Source: JASHSH01 sp036490215 (GTDB lineage: Bacteria; Pseudomonadota; Alphaproteobacteria; Rhodospirillales; Magnetospirillaceae). Taken from it: DNA of 64,000 nucleotides. Where the stretch lies: assembly GCA_036490215.1 (NCBI GenBank), contig DASXEH010000069.1, forward strand, positions 128,762-192,761. The letters run 5' to 3'. Below, piece by piece: positions 10,201 through 16,758 of this stretch. The notes under the pieces were generated by a model. The model was not told the origin of the DNA. It saw only the letters and a program-made list of their open reading frames with translations, and made no database searches. Positions within the stretch are counted from its first letter, which is position 1. Every line of letters begins with the position of its first letter. Both the position numbers and the translations under genes were made by a program.

Positions 10201-10375
10201 CATTCTAAAAATTCAAGTGCCGACTGCTGCGTTTAATGACTTTGCGGCAGCGAACGGCATCAACGTCGAGACGCCCGTTGCAAATATGGAAGGACAGACC
10301 GAAACTTTGATTCACCCAGGCAGCGTACAGGGATTTAACAATATTCCCGGCATAAGCTTTTCTATGGGAAATTGA
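4253..10375 (+). CDS. Giant exported RHS/YD-repeat polymorphic toxin with ADP-ribosyltransferase-like tip
   Basis: 2040 residues from a GTG with GGAGG 6 bases upstream. Order: signal peptide (1-~23); transglutaminase-like fold at ~117-200 (EYVYNNIEYEP, RGNDLDQVLLFTTLLNAAGY) whose usual catalytic Cys position is not Cys; a long spacer; RHS entry at ~770-860 (YTHDDLKTGSGQFPYALPFS, GLGNGWLHTYS); many YD repeats ~1000-1780; RHS-associated core at ~1798-1843 (YYYRARMYSPTLGRFLQSDP, ending DPTGD); and a unique tip ~1844-2040. The tip has FYHGTS near 1918, GLYLT near 1956 and a late QTETLIHPGS near 2014, the spacing expected of an H-Y-E type ADP-ribosyltransferase. Family knowledge: the RHS shell encloses a C-terminal toxin released by cleavage at the core end. 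No PAAR or VgrG is seen; the signal peptide points to Sec export. The tip call is tentative. Confidence 0.9.
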   Translation: MWLVNRLILPIAALGLSLVLAASTPPGTLPDTGSWAHLKRISHFKHQSASSHLKYPPPSSIAFDSRRDKLADLNTKLGFKSAAVRTTARLTTIPQNGLCAIGSNQPAPIVTLVSSLKCDPDLIFEYVYNNIEYEPLYGSNKGPLGTLLDNRGNDLDQVLLFTTLLNAAGYSQTGIFWSYARLTGAQVSNWLGVPNDADAIISLMEDGGILIDDAVINGDGTLDYIDFGHFLALLELGSTNYYFDPSFKQHTVTSGLSNLASAMGYTQSQFLSDVGGTIDSVSISGVNRGALRNDLTTFATNLVSYVNQNNRAWTVGDVVGGKTIQKLVGSPIRLTSAPNMTPGSPVAANPTLFTTCPPSYTTSCQTALTITMPSGSGLPIKLTTDQVYGHRITISSVPSGSNFIPTLLIDGVAPSCVAAATCTNVGPATAAGTTWSIGTQVVALNQSTGTGCTTGVTACQTLTIGAGGTYLITVGVGQASRGSAEYHRQLLSQARAAGNADSSEVVLGENMATISYNWLAENAAEERITDQLTQATTLFNFAVGITGQARIQSTAYQGPYVDLPTQMKSVQPWSSTAPTIPVGGGGVSYPIPFLSGVLTHSQASSAFESAVLEQTQAALPGMTAASTMKLVDDNMNSSYAGSLGKTFFADGTTSTGRSTFTSTIVPAISPHYSSTDLATIESSVNTSHSQVLIPQNGQLAVAQWTGGGWTAITPTSSTSFGWLQAITGGMAGAFTAVNDNNPALYTSSSVEPEFDDTNLSNEFVQSPAPYNPTVQEPVDAITGTLIYTHDDLKTGSGQFPYALPFSRTYLASSGTYLTSTTADQGLGNGWLHTYSINANSESNPFLGIGDTPTPAVNAAQSIAALYVMQDLLSSTPTAQTMTVSSMVARWFTDQLTGNSVVVEQPNTSEQFLALPHLDGATTVAYSPPPGSSARLTQTGAGLFTYQTKTAVALNFAPLSAGSLTSPIQSWTFPYGVSVNFAYSGANLSNVTNNLGRSLAFTYRGTDLTTVTDDSGRSDSFAYDANHNLTSTTDPTGATTRFAYDTSGTYDTQGHLTQVFYAFRSSNAFVTNWYDPMGRVAQQANANGYTSQFYFAGSRSEIVDAVGNRQVTYQTDRGKVLSDFYVLSNTFGNVYSDTPQQNGIINVTTNQYDGIDRLTQTTQPEDGVTSYTYATVVNPWANNIASVTVTPKPGSLLPPLTKTIAYDPNYNKPTSFTDPLGLVSTRTYDVATGNPVVSVTDAGTAPHINVTRSFTYDNYGMPLTATNPLGTVTAFAYDGHENLVSQTADSGTGHLNSTTAFSYDPVGNVVAQTDPNGNTISQHYDADRRVVWKVAPVGNAQTQTSYAYDPDGHILTTSQSNGSSNIVTTAVYTNTGKLQAITDPNGGVTAKAYDGDDRVVSSTDPLLRRTTYTYDPMSRLLTTANLAIQSTPLEQRSYSPDGKLASLTTANASATAFGYDGFDRVSTTTYPDTSFETLSYDNDNNVLTRLTRKGDTITYTYDTLNRLSTKTPPSPSPVVTYSYDLVNRPIGVNDNSAAIASAVPPSGGTIQFAAIASYDQLNRPIGVSWTPAPTQTTPTISTVAFAHTYDPTNRRQAQAVNDNSWWLYPSTASATSYTVNALDQYTAAGSTTPTYDGNGNLTGDGTYTYGYDPENRLTSLAGGAVSAAYAYDGLGQRKSKLVGSTTTITVIDSYGRAILDYDGTAGTLEHWYASAPQIGGSPDAVLNAVNVAAGTRQTFIPDIQGTVMATLDSGTGTLTKASTLPYGENTTVTTDAFFYTGRWLDAETAGSTTEPSGVYYYRARMYSPTLGRFLQSDPIGYQGGNNLYAYVNNDPLNNVDPTGDSADGPGGTTVSFGGASPVSFTNGFSFAAANDNSLAVGAAPSSPSFADNGTLPSGPDLTATIGEADANAFYAAEGTTTFYHGTSYYTAAQAVEVQGIDPGGLAANQETKIVNPGLYLTQQESTAGYYADLQYGYGQAGGPAILKIQVPTAAFNDFAAANGINVETPVANMEGQTETLIHPGSVQGFNNIPGISFSMGN

Positions 10376-10376
10376 G

Positions 10377-11006
10377 ATGAGCCCACAATTCTTGGACGTG
10401 CCGGTAACCTCTATCGCCGAGTCCGCTAATTATGTTGAGAAAGATCTGCGGCACATCTACCCGCATTTGAAGCATATGCTCTCGTTGCCTAGTGCATTTC
10501 CGTTCCCTGCGGTTCATGTTCGTTTGGAGGACGGGAAGTTAGTTCTCGTGTCAGGTAGTCTTTACTGGAAAATTGCGTGCGAGCTTGGCAAAGATAGGAT
10601 TCGAGCTGCTTTAGAGCTTCGTGATGCCGATCCCCACGCGTTGGAAAACCTGCCTTCAGACGTTAGGCGTATTCCAGATGAAGAAATTAGGAAAGAATTG
10701 GCGGTGCCTGTCGTTCGTGGGTGGCACGTATATTTTTTTGATGGTCCGCTGAGTGAGGCTGCTCGTGAGGCCTTTCGGAAGGAAATTTGTGGATTTTTCG
10801 AAAACTTAGAGACGGCGCTTATCCCAAAAGACACAAATCGAGTATTTTCTTGTGGTTTTTCGTGCGAATTCACGTGTGCTCAATTTGAAGCCCTGATTCC
10901 TGTTGCAGATAAGTCATGGTTTAAACGTTATAGAGACATTAGCGTCGCATTTAGCAATCACACTCATCGCATAGTGTCGTTTCAGGGGGCGCGGTTTACT
11001 CTCTAG
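10377..11006 (+). CDS. Candidate immunity protein for the RHS tip
   Basis: 209 residues; the ATG lies one base after the RHS stop, so translation is probably coupled. I recognise no family. The product is soluble, without signal peptide or membrane segment, mixed alpha/beta, with an FSCGFSCEFTC cysteine cluster near 160-170. The stretch DGKLVLVSGSLYWKIACELG faintly recalls a ParB-like fold but is too weak to use. Base composition is clearly more AT-rich than the RHS repeats and the chromosome, like the tip-coding part before it. In polymorphic toxin loci the gene directly after an RHS tip is normally the cognate immunity gene, which is the basis of this call. Confidence 0.6.
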   Translation: MSPQFLDVPVTSIAESANYVEKDLRHIYPHLKHMLSLPSAFPFPAVHVRLEDGKLVLVSGSLYWKIACELGKDRIRAALELRDADPHALENLPSDVRRIPDEEIRKELAVPVVRGWHVYFFDGPLSEAAREAFRKEICGFFENLETALIPKDTNRVFSCGFSCEFTCAQFEALIPVADKSWFKRYRDISVAFSNHTHRIVSFQGARFTL

Positions 11007-11288
11007 AAAGTTATGGGCGTGTCGCTCCCCATTCTGATTAGATATCCACGATCAGCACAGTCGCCTTCGTGCACACCTATGATCCGACGAACTGACGCCA
11101 GACGCAGGCGGTCAACGACAACAGCCGGTGACTCTATCCCTCGGCCGCGAGTGCGATCAGTTAAGCGGTCAATACCTTCGATGAGTACATCGCTGCAAAT
11201 AGGCGTTCCGTTTAGATTTCCGCATTGCGGTCCGCGAAGTGAGAGCTGGGTTCGTCTGATTAATGTGGAGAGCTGCCTCTTCCGCACT
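11007..11288. other. Gap holding only RHS debris
   Basis: No intact gene is seen. Bases 11046-11200 are a decayed RHS fragment (listed separately); 11201-11288 shows no recognisable coding or repeat content. No transposon terminus facing left was found here. Confidence 0.6.
11046..11200 (+). pseudogene. Decayed duplicate of an internal RHS segment
   Basis: About 150 bases align without gaps to 8982-9135 inside the RHS gene, with roughly 18 mismatches counted by eye. Relative to that reading frame it carries three stops: the NRR codons become N-stop-R, a Trp codon becomes TGA, and SYT becomes S-stop. It starts and ends abruptly with no flanking RHS similarity. The fragment comes from the repeat region before the core, so it is a remnant of an older RHS 3' end displaced when the present tip and immunity gene arrived, or of a duplication. 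It is not translated as a useful protein. Confidence 0.85.
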
Positions 11289-12542
11289 CTATGAAGCGGG
11301 TCTTCGCCTGACCGTCCGCTTCCTGATTTCGCGTTGCAGATTGAGTACGTCAGCTTGGGTGCCGATTTCGTCCAAGGGCAGCTCAAGTTGCCGCGTTCTT
11401 AGTTCATACCTGCGCACGTTTTTCGTGCTGCAGGGGTTTCCATGCCCTTTCGTGCGATCGATCGGAAATAGTGACGGCTGCCGCGATTTGGCGCGCGTCG
11501 CCACACTCGTCGAGTACGCAGGCCCGAACAGATAGTCGCGAACAGGTTGGACGTAGCACCAAGGCAACTGGCCGCCATCTTTCATTGCCCAGCTATGCCA
11601 CATGCCCACTTCGGCGCAGCAATGAGCAAACCGTTCAGGCCAGTCTTGAAGCAGCCAATCGGCCAGACCGAGAAGGTACTGCCTGTCGCTAACCTTTCTC
11701 ATTTCAAATTCGAGAGATCCCGTGATCGCTTGTGCCCGTTGCCTTCTGTAAATGCCCATATGCGACACAGCTTGCTCTCGTAGGGCAGCGCCGCGCCAAC
11801 CTGACGACAGTATTCGGAGTATCTGGCGCAGGGCTCTAAAAATGAATGTGGAGCGGGTAAGGCCGTAAGCGCCTAGATGGTTCTGCCCCTCGACGATCGT
11901 ATCGTCGAGGTAATACTCAAATTCGACGAGCGACCTTGGAGCATCAACTAGTGGCGCGTCCGTCAGCTTGGCTTTACAACTATGACATTTGTGCGCGTCC
12001 TTCGTTCGATGAAACGCGACGGCAACGCCGCATCTGGGGCAGTGGTTGTGAAGCGTCACGCCATGGCTTAGGCAGGATGTTGCGAAGGCCAGCCGCCAGC
12101 GCCGGCGAAAGTACACCTCGCCCCGGGAGAGACAGATCGGGCAAAACTGCTGGCCGCTTCGGTTGCGCGACTGGGCTCGAACGCCGACACGGAGCAAGAA
12201 TGGCACTTTAGATGTAGGGTCGATCTTCTCGAAGATGATGTCTTCAAAAGAAGACAGCCCTGTTTCGCGCGCGCGCCGCAAATCGGTGCCAGTACCTTTG
12301 GCGAGGCTTTCGATCACTTCAGGCAAAGATAGTCTATCGACGTCCCTGTGCCACATCGATGGTGCCAGGTGCGGCCAATTGTTGAGGGAGAAGAGATAGA
12401 GATCAGTCGCATTTCCTAACGCGACCCGATAGAGCCAGGAAGAAAGAGATTCGTCGGGCAACGGAGACGGGTGATACGTCCATCGACCGGAGGGCCGTGG
12501 CATGAAAGACGGAGCTATTTCTTGGAGCCTGGAGGCTTCCAT
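11289..12542 (-). CDS. tniQ: TniQ family target-selection protein of a Tn7-like element
   Basis: 417 residues. TniQ/TnsD-type proteins choose the insertion site and recruit the AAA+ regulator. The N terminus (~20-60, PLPDESLSSWLYRVA) is the typical TniQ start. Zinc-binding pairs are visible at FCPICLSRGEVYFRRRW (~130-148), SCLSHGVTLHNHCPRCG (~155-172) and HKCHSCKAKL. The ATG overlaps the 3' end of the tniB-like gene by 28 bases and is last in a four-gene overlapping operon; a start at codon 14 is also possible. As the only TniQ seen, it is presumably the protein that recognises comM, where the element sits. That specificity is inferred from location. Confidence 0.9.
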   Translation of the reverse strand: MEASRLQEIAPSFMPRPSGRWTYHPSPLPDESLSSWLYRVALGNATDLYLFSLNNWPHLAPSMWHRDVDRLSLPEVIESLAKGTGTDLRRARETGLSSFEDIIFEKIDPTSKVPFLLRVGVRAQSRNRSGQQFCPICLSRGEVYFRRRWRLAFATSCLSHGVTLHNHCPRCGVAVAFHRTKDAHKCHSCKAKLTDAPLVDAPRSLVEFEYYLDDTIVEGQNHLGAYGLTRSTFIFRALRQILRILSSGWRGAALREQAVSHMGIYRRQRAQAITGSLEFEMRKVSDRQYLLGLADWLLQDWPERFAHCCAEVGMWHSWAMKDGGQLPWCYVQPVRDYLFGPAYSTSVATRAKSRQPSLFPIDRTKGHGNPCSTKNVRRYELRTRQLELPLDEIGTQADVLNLQREIRKRTVRRRPAS

Positions 12543-13384
12543 TTGATCTTTTTGAGTGTCGCGCGGGTGATCTGCTCGGACTTATCTTTGATTGCAGCAA
12601 TGGTCGCCTGTCGCAGAATCTCGCTGAGCTCGCCAAGAATGCCCCGAGACATGACGTGGAGATCGGTCGCAAGGTCGCTGTTGGTGAGACTGGACCGGTT
12701 GCGCAGCGGGATCAGAACCTCAAACGTACCGAGCAAATCCAGAAACTCGTTGTTCAACTGCCAGTCTGGCAACTCTTCCATCCTGAACCTGCTCGCCAAT
12801 TGGCCGTCGTATTGAAGAACGTTCTTAGCGTCCTCGGTCCCAGCCGCAACAATCGGGATGCCGAGCATGTTGCTGGTCCGCTTGATAATGGTCATGAACA
12901 GGCGCTGTTGATTATAGCTTCCAGTCAGCACGTTGTGGATCTCGTCAAGGATCAACAGTTTGACGCCAGCGCCTTTCATCGCTTTAAGCGCCAGCTCTTC
13001 CTTTCGCGCCGAGTTTGCCGTGACCCGATGCATAATTTGGAGCTGGTTAAGGATCTCGGTCCAAAAGCGTCCTTCGTCGGGCTTACTCGGAGTTTCTATC
13101 CGCAGCACCGGAAACTGAAGGTAGTCGTGGCCGGGAGCTTCGAACGGGAGATTCTGCTTAGCAAATTCCCACAGCAACCCTGACTTGCCGTTACCTGTTG
13201 TGCCGAAGAGTAAAATGTTGCGAGGGCGGTGCTGTGGCGGAGCATCACGAAGACCGACCATCTCCTCGAGCAGATCGCCGGCCTTAGGGTAGTCGATCCA
13301 AATCTTGGTCCAATGATTGTTCACCCGTTCCGCTATGGGCAAATCGAGCAACGCCGCCACGCGAGGATGAAGATGTTCAGTCAC
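12515..13384 (-). CDS. tniB: TniB/TnsC-like AAA+ transposition regulator
   Basis: 289 residues. It is the ATPase that links target recognition (TniQ) to the transposase. Walker A is GTTGNGKSG at 61-69 and Walker B is LKLLILDEIHNVL with D147-E148; the C-terminal part (LPDWQLNNEFLDLLGTFE, RGILGELSEILRQA) has the AAA+ lid helices typical of TniB. The start overlaps the end of the tniA-like gene by 8 bases and the end overlaps tniQ. Length and motifs are normal, so the gene looks functional. Confidence 0.92.
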   Translation of the reverse strand: MTEHLHPRVAALLDLPIAERVNNHWTKIWIDYPKAGDLLEEMVGLRDAPPQHRPRNILLFGTTGNGKSGLLWEFAKQNLPFEAPGHDYLQFPVLRIETPSKPDEGRFWTEILNQLQIMHRVTANSARKEELALKAMKGAGVKLLILDEIHNVLTGSYNQQRLFMTIIKRTSNMLGIPIVAAGTEDAKNVLQYDGQLASRFRMEELPDWQLNNEFLDLLGTFEVLIPLRNRSSLTNSDLATDLHVMSRGILGELSEILRQATIAAIKDKSEQITRATLKKIKWKPPGSKK

Positions 13385-15239
13385 GTATCCTCACCGAGAA
13401 TATTCGCCTTGGCGCGCCCGGTTCGGGTGGGGCCGCGATCTCGACCGGTGGCGGCGCAGGGTCGGCAGCGACCGGGACCAGCCGCTGCCGATCGGCATGT
13501 GACTTCTTGCGTGCCTGGCTGCGGCGCGCCTTTTTGGTTTTGATAGCGGCCTCTACCTCGATCTTGCGCAGACGGTCGGCGGTGTCAAAGATCGTATTCT
13601 CATTGACCACCATGCCGCTTTCTTCGGCTTTCTTGCTCGCAGCTGCGAGTTCCCACTTCGAGAGAACGGGGCGCGAGGCATCGCGATAGCCGACCTCGTG
13701 GTAGGTCTTGAGATCGGGATCCCACAGCCATACTGGGCTCATCTCGGCTGGGTTATATCGAACGATGAAGGTCCGCGCTTTTTTTCCAGGTTCCGCGATC
13801 AGATGTTTGATGTTGTCGGACATGTAGTAGATGTCGTTGATCCGCAGTCCGTATCGCTGGACTGTGCGCTCCACAAACGGCATGAGATCCAACCGCAACC
13901 GCCTTGGATCCTTGATCGGCTCGGGCAGTGGTTCGGGCGCTGCCCCTTTCGGGAAGAAGTAGTTGTGCCATTTAACGGCCGGTGGCATGCCGATCCCACT
14001 ATGCACGTCCAGGTGATACCGTCCGATGATGCGGGTAACGAGCCAACGTTCAAACTCACGCAGTGTCATCGTTGGTGTGCCGCCACGATTTTCCGTGCCG
14101 CGCTCTTTGGGATTTGAATAGGTCGCCCCTTCGACGTTTTTGAGCCAAATGGATATGGTGCGACACATACTCTCGACGTAGGAGCCATAGTGCGGTGTTC
14201 GAACGGGCCGAAACATGGTCTCGATCCCGTGCAGACTGCACGCTCTTTTCAGCATCCTGTTTCGGAATTCCTTGCCATTGTCAGAATGAACCTGTCTGAA
14301 CAGGCCCCAGACCGGCCATTCGCCCTCTACCCCAAGCCATTTGAGATACGGTTCCTTCGGCATGAACGCGTTGATCAGACACAAGCCCACGTTATTGGCA
14401 CAGGGGGGGTCTAGAGATAGATACAGGCCAACGATCATCCGCGAATAAGCGTCGATCGCGAGTGTCAACCAGGGCCGGCCGATCGTCTTCCGGTGGATCT
14501 CATCGACGATTTCGACATCACAGATGTGATGGTCGATGAGGACCGTGTCGAGCGGCATCTTGCCGAGCGGGAACTCGCCTTTAATCGGGTCCATCTGCTC
14601 ACGCACAACGCGCTCTCCCTTACGGCGGCGCACTCGCTCGCGGGGATCAACCTTGCCAAGGTGAATACGCAGCGTGTTGTAGTGAGGCGCCTTGTCCTCG
14701 AGACCGGCTGCCCTGAATCTAGAGACCATCTCCTCGTAGGTCGAGTTGATCGAACGGGATTTGAGCGTCAGGTAGTAGTCCTCGATCACGCCCTGGAGGA
14801 TTGCATAGACCTCGTCGGCGAGACGAATGCCGCCACGGCCGCCATCAGCCGGCGGACGCAGCAATGCGAGGATTGAATTGTCATTCTCCCGATATCGCTT
14901 GATGGCACGTCGGATCGTGCTCGGGTGCACGTCGAGCGTTTTAGCCGCGGCTCGGTATAGTGCCCACGGTGGGCGATCGACCTCGATGACGGGTTTGCAT
15001 GCCTCATACCAGCGGTTCGCATCTTCGAGCTCTTCCGGCGTCGCCGTCTCGATGTTGCGGGCATTGGGTTTCGGGGTTGTGAATTCTTCCTGGTCGAAGG
15101 CGAAGCGCTTGACCGACTGGGTTTTGTGATCGTCGTCCCATGCGACTAGAAAGTCGTCAAAGCTCAAAGTTTTCATGATGCGGCCGGATCGGCCGCCGAC
15201 GGTGATCTTAGTACCTCTCTTATAGCTGTCCGTTGGCAT
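13377..15239 (-). CDS. tniA: TniA/TnsB-like DDE transposase
   Basis: 620 residues. It carries out strand transfer and binds the element ends. The N-terminal ~120 residues include a helix-turn-helix (TLDVHPSTIRRAIKRYREN). The catalytic core has D236 (LDTVLIDHH), D320 (VHSDNGKEF) and E356 (GSYVESM), i.e. a D,D(35)E arrangement of the Mu/IS481-type integrase superfamily. A Mu-transposase-like C-terminal domain follows (~440-510). The C terminus is basic and Pro-rich, suited to contacting the AAA+ partner. Start overlaps the tnsA-like gene by 20 bases. All catalytic residues are present, so activity is plausible. Confidence 0.95.
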   Translation of the reverse strand: MPTDSYKRGTKITVGGRSGRIMKTLSFDDFLVAWDDDHKTQSVKRFAFDQEEFTTPKPNARNIETATPEELEDANRWYEACKPVIEVDRPPWALYRAAAKTLDVHPSTIRRAIKRYRENDNSILALLRPPADGGRGGIRLADEVYAILQGVIEDYYLTLKSRSINSTYEEMVSRFRAAGLEDKAPHYNTLRIHLGKVDPRERVRRRKGERVVREQMDPIKGEFPLGKMPLDTVLIDHHICDVEIVDEIHRKTIGRPWLTLAIDAYSRMIVGLYLSLDPPCANNVGLCLINAFMPKEPYLKWLGVEGEWPVWGLFRQVHSDNGKEFRNRMLKRACSLHGIETMFRPVRTPHYGSYVESMCRTISIWLKNVEGATYSNPKERGTENRGGTPTMTLREFERWLVTRIIGRYHLDVHSGIGMPPAVKWHNYFFPKGAAPEPLPEPIKDPRRLRLDLMPFVERTVQRYGLRINDIYYMSDNIKHLIAEPGKKARTFIVRYNPAEMSPVWLWDPDLKTYHEVGYRDASRPVLSKWELAAASKKAEESGMVVNENTIFDTADRLRKIEVEAAIKTKKARRSQARKKSHADRQRLVPVAADPAPPPVEIAAPPEPGAPRRIFSVRIRD

Positions 15240-15903
15240 GGGCGTAGAGCTGCGCTGCGGTGGGCACGGAGAGCGGCGTCTGGTTGTCGATGTCCCTGTT
15301 CAGATCGGTAATTAAGAGGCGCCTGGCCAGAAAATGATAGATGGCAGGCTTTACGACATCGACCGACACCCCGTTCTCCATAAGAGCCAGAGTGACCGAA
15401 CCGATAGTCGCACTGGCGCCCTGGTCGTTAACGGCGCTGGCAACCGATAACCAAGCCGATTGAGGAGGTACCTTGTTCCAATAGCGTAAGAGACGCTCCG
15501 CGACCGGAAGCATGGGTGTCACGATCTGCTTTTCCGACAAGATGACGAAGGGCATGTCCTGCTCTTCGCAATGCCGCCGGATGGCGTTAAAGCGCGGTTC
15601 CAGCCTCGCGGCTTGCTCTCTCAGGGTCTTGGCATCCTTGACCTCGATGACCGCTCTAGCCCGTCCGTAGGGCGAATGGGCCGCGCTCTGCCAGGTTGCG
15701 AGGATGTCAGGGGTGTATCGCCGAGCGATGCCCTCGCCGGTGATGGCAAAGGGCTGGGTCCGGATATCAATCAGCCATTGGTCGAATTGGAGCAGTACCA
15801 ATGCGTTGCGCTCGATGCGCGACTCGTAACCCAGGTCGTCCCCGAATCGACTCGGTAGCCGACCGGTAAGGCTCCGGCGGCCCAGTGGTATTTCGCGAAC
15901 CAT
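15220..15903 (-). CDS. tnsA: TnsA-like transposon-end endonuclease
   Basis: 227 residues from the ATG at 15903; a frame open to 15981 is rejected as start because it would run through the terminal repeats. TnsA cuts the 5' ends of the element so that it moves by cut-and-paste. The restriction-endonuclease-like core is visible: E27 (GYESRIERN), D66 (RRYTPDIL) and E87-x-K89 (VIEVKDAK). The rest (~100-227) is helical, like the C-terminal domain that contacts the AAA+ protein. First gene of the operon and nearest the comM junction, as tnsA is nearest the right end in Tn7. Confidence 0.9.
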   Translation of the reverse strand: MVREIPLGRRSLTGRLPSRFGDDLGYESRIERNALVLLQFDQWLIDIRTQPFAITGEGIARRYTPDILATWQSAAHSPYGRARAVIEVKDAKTLREQAARLEPRFNAIRRHCEEQDMPFVILSEKQIVTPMLPVAERLLRYWNKVPPQSAWLSVASAVNDQGASATIGSVTLALMENGVSVDVVKPAIYHFLARRLLITDLNRDIDNQTPLSVPTAAQLYAHANGQL

Positions 15904-15914
15904 GTACCCCCAAG

Positions 15915-16042
15915 GATTCTGATTGCATCTAGTTCTGTAGATTGCAATCTGACTGCAATTACTTCTATATGGCACTTGCAACCAGTACTAGTGGTACTAT
16001 GGCTTATGTTCGATCAAAATGCACTAGGTCTTGTTGGGAACA
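15915..16042. repeat. Right end of the Tn7-like element with TGCA-centred repeats
   Basis: Between the tnsA start and comM there are at least five short related motifs with a TGCA core: GATTGCATC (15921), GATTGCAATC (15940), ACTGCAATTA (15952), CACTTGCAACC (15972) and AATGCACTAG (16018). Read outward from comM on the minus strand the end begins TGTTCCCAACA, and Tn7-like ends begin with TGT. The motifs are probably binding sites for the TniA/TnsB-like transposase. Individual site limits are by eye. Confidence 0.6.
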
Positions 16043-16048
16043 GTGGCC
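16038..16048. other. Transposon-comM insertion junction
   Basis: The element appears to end in ACA at 16040-16042, with comM resuming at GTGGC (16043-16047). Tn7-like elements make 5-bp target duplications, so GTGGC should also flank the unseen left end. The interrupted codons would be the conserved V-G-G-G just before PGEISLAH; the junction frame reads V-G-N-S-G, one codon too many. Confidence 0.55.
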
Positions 16049-16743
16049 TTCGCGCCAAACCGGGTGAGATCAGTCTCGCCCATGGCGGCGTGCTGTTTCT
16101 CGATGAGTTGCCCGAGTTCCAACGCGGCGCGCTTGAGGCGCTGCGTCAGCCGCTTGAAACAGGCCGCGCCACCGTGGCGCGCGCCAATGCCCATGTCTCC
16201 TATCCCGCGCGGGTGCAACTCGTCGCGGCGATGAATCCGTGCAAATGCGGCTATCTCGGCGATCCAGGGTTGGCCTGCAACCGCGCGCCGAAATGCGGTG
16301 CCGAATATCAGACACGTATTTCCGGTCCGCTCTTCGACCGCATCGATCTCCATGTCGAAGTGCCGGCGGTGAACCCTGCCGATCTCTCACTGCCGCCTCC
16401 GGCCGAAGGCACAGCCGAGGTCGCTGCACGCGTTGCCGCGGCGCGGGCGCTACAGGCCGAACGCTACGCTAAGGTTTCGCCGCATCATCCAATCCGCACC
16501 AATGCCGAAGCCGATGGCGAGTTGCTCGAAGCGGTCGCAGCACCTGACGTCGAGGGACGGACGTTGCTGACCGATGCGGCGACGCGCATGCGTCTTTCAG
16601 CGCGCGGCTATCATCGCGTGCTGCGTGTGGCGCGAACGCTCGCCGATCTTGAAGGTGACGATGCCGTGCGCCGCATTCATATCGCAGAGGCACTCAGCTT
16701 CCGCCGTCTGATGCCCGGCCGCTCCAGTCTGACCACCGTCTGA
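16043..16743 (+). pseudogene. comM: comM (yifB) 3' half, interrupted by the Tn7-like element
   Basis: About 233 codons of the Mg-chelatase-like AAA+ ATPase ComM, which assists branch migration during integration of transforming DNA. Similarity begins at LRAKPGEISLAHGGVLFLDE, includes Walker B (LFLDELPEF), YPARVQLVAAMNPCKCGY, the GPLFDRIDLHVEVP block and the C-terminal helices (SARGYHRVLRVARTLADL), and ends normally. Intact ComM has about 500 residues; the N-terminal half with Walker A is missing, replaced by transposon sequence. An ORF fused through the junction (ATG at 16006) could make a C-terminal fragment but not a working ATPase. Tn6022/AbaR-type Tn7-like elements of Acinetobacter also interrupt comM. 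Confidence 0.93.
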
Positions 16744-16758
16744 AAGTTTTTGAATCCG

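Noticed and set aside
1..11288. comM 5' half or left transposon end inside the window
   Set aside because: No ComM N-terminal or Walker A coding sequence and no TGT terminus with matching repeats was found by eye.
15915..16025. Short CRISPR-like array
   Set aside because: The TGCA motifs are short, degenerate and irregularly spaced, fitting transposase binding sites instead.
11289..16042. CRISPR-associated transposon
   Set aside because: No cas gene or repeat-spacer array is visible in the window, and tnsA plus insertion in comM fits protein-guided targeting. An array left of base 1 cannot be excluded.
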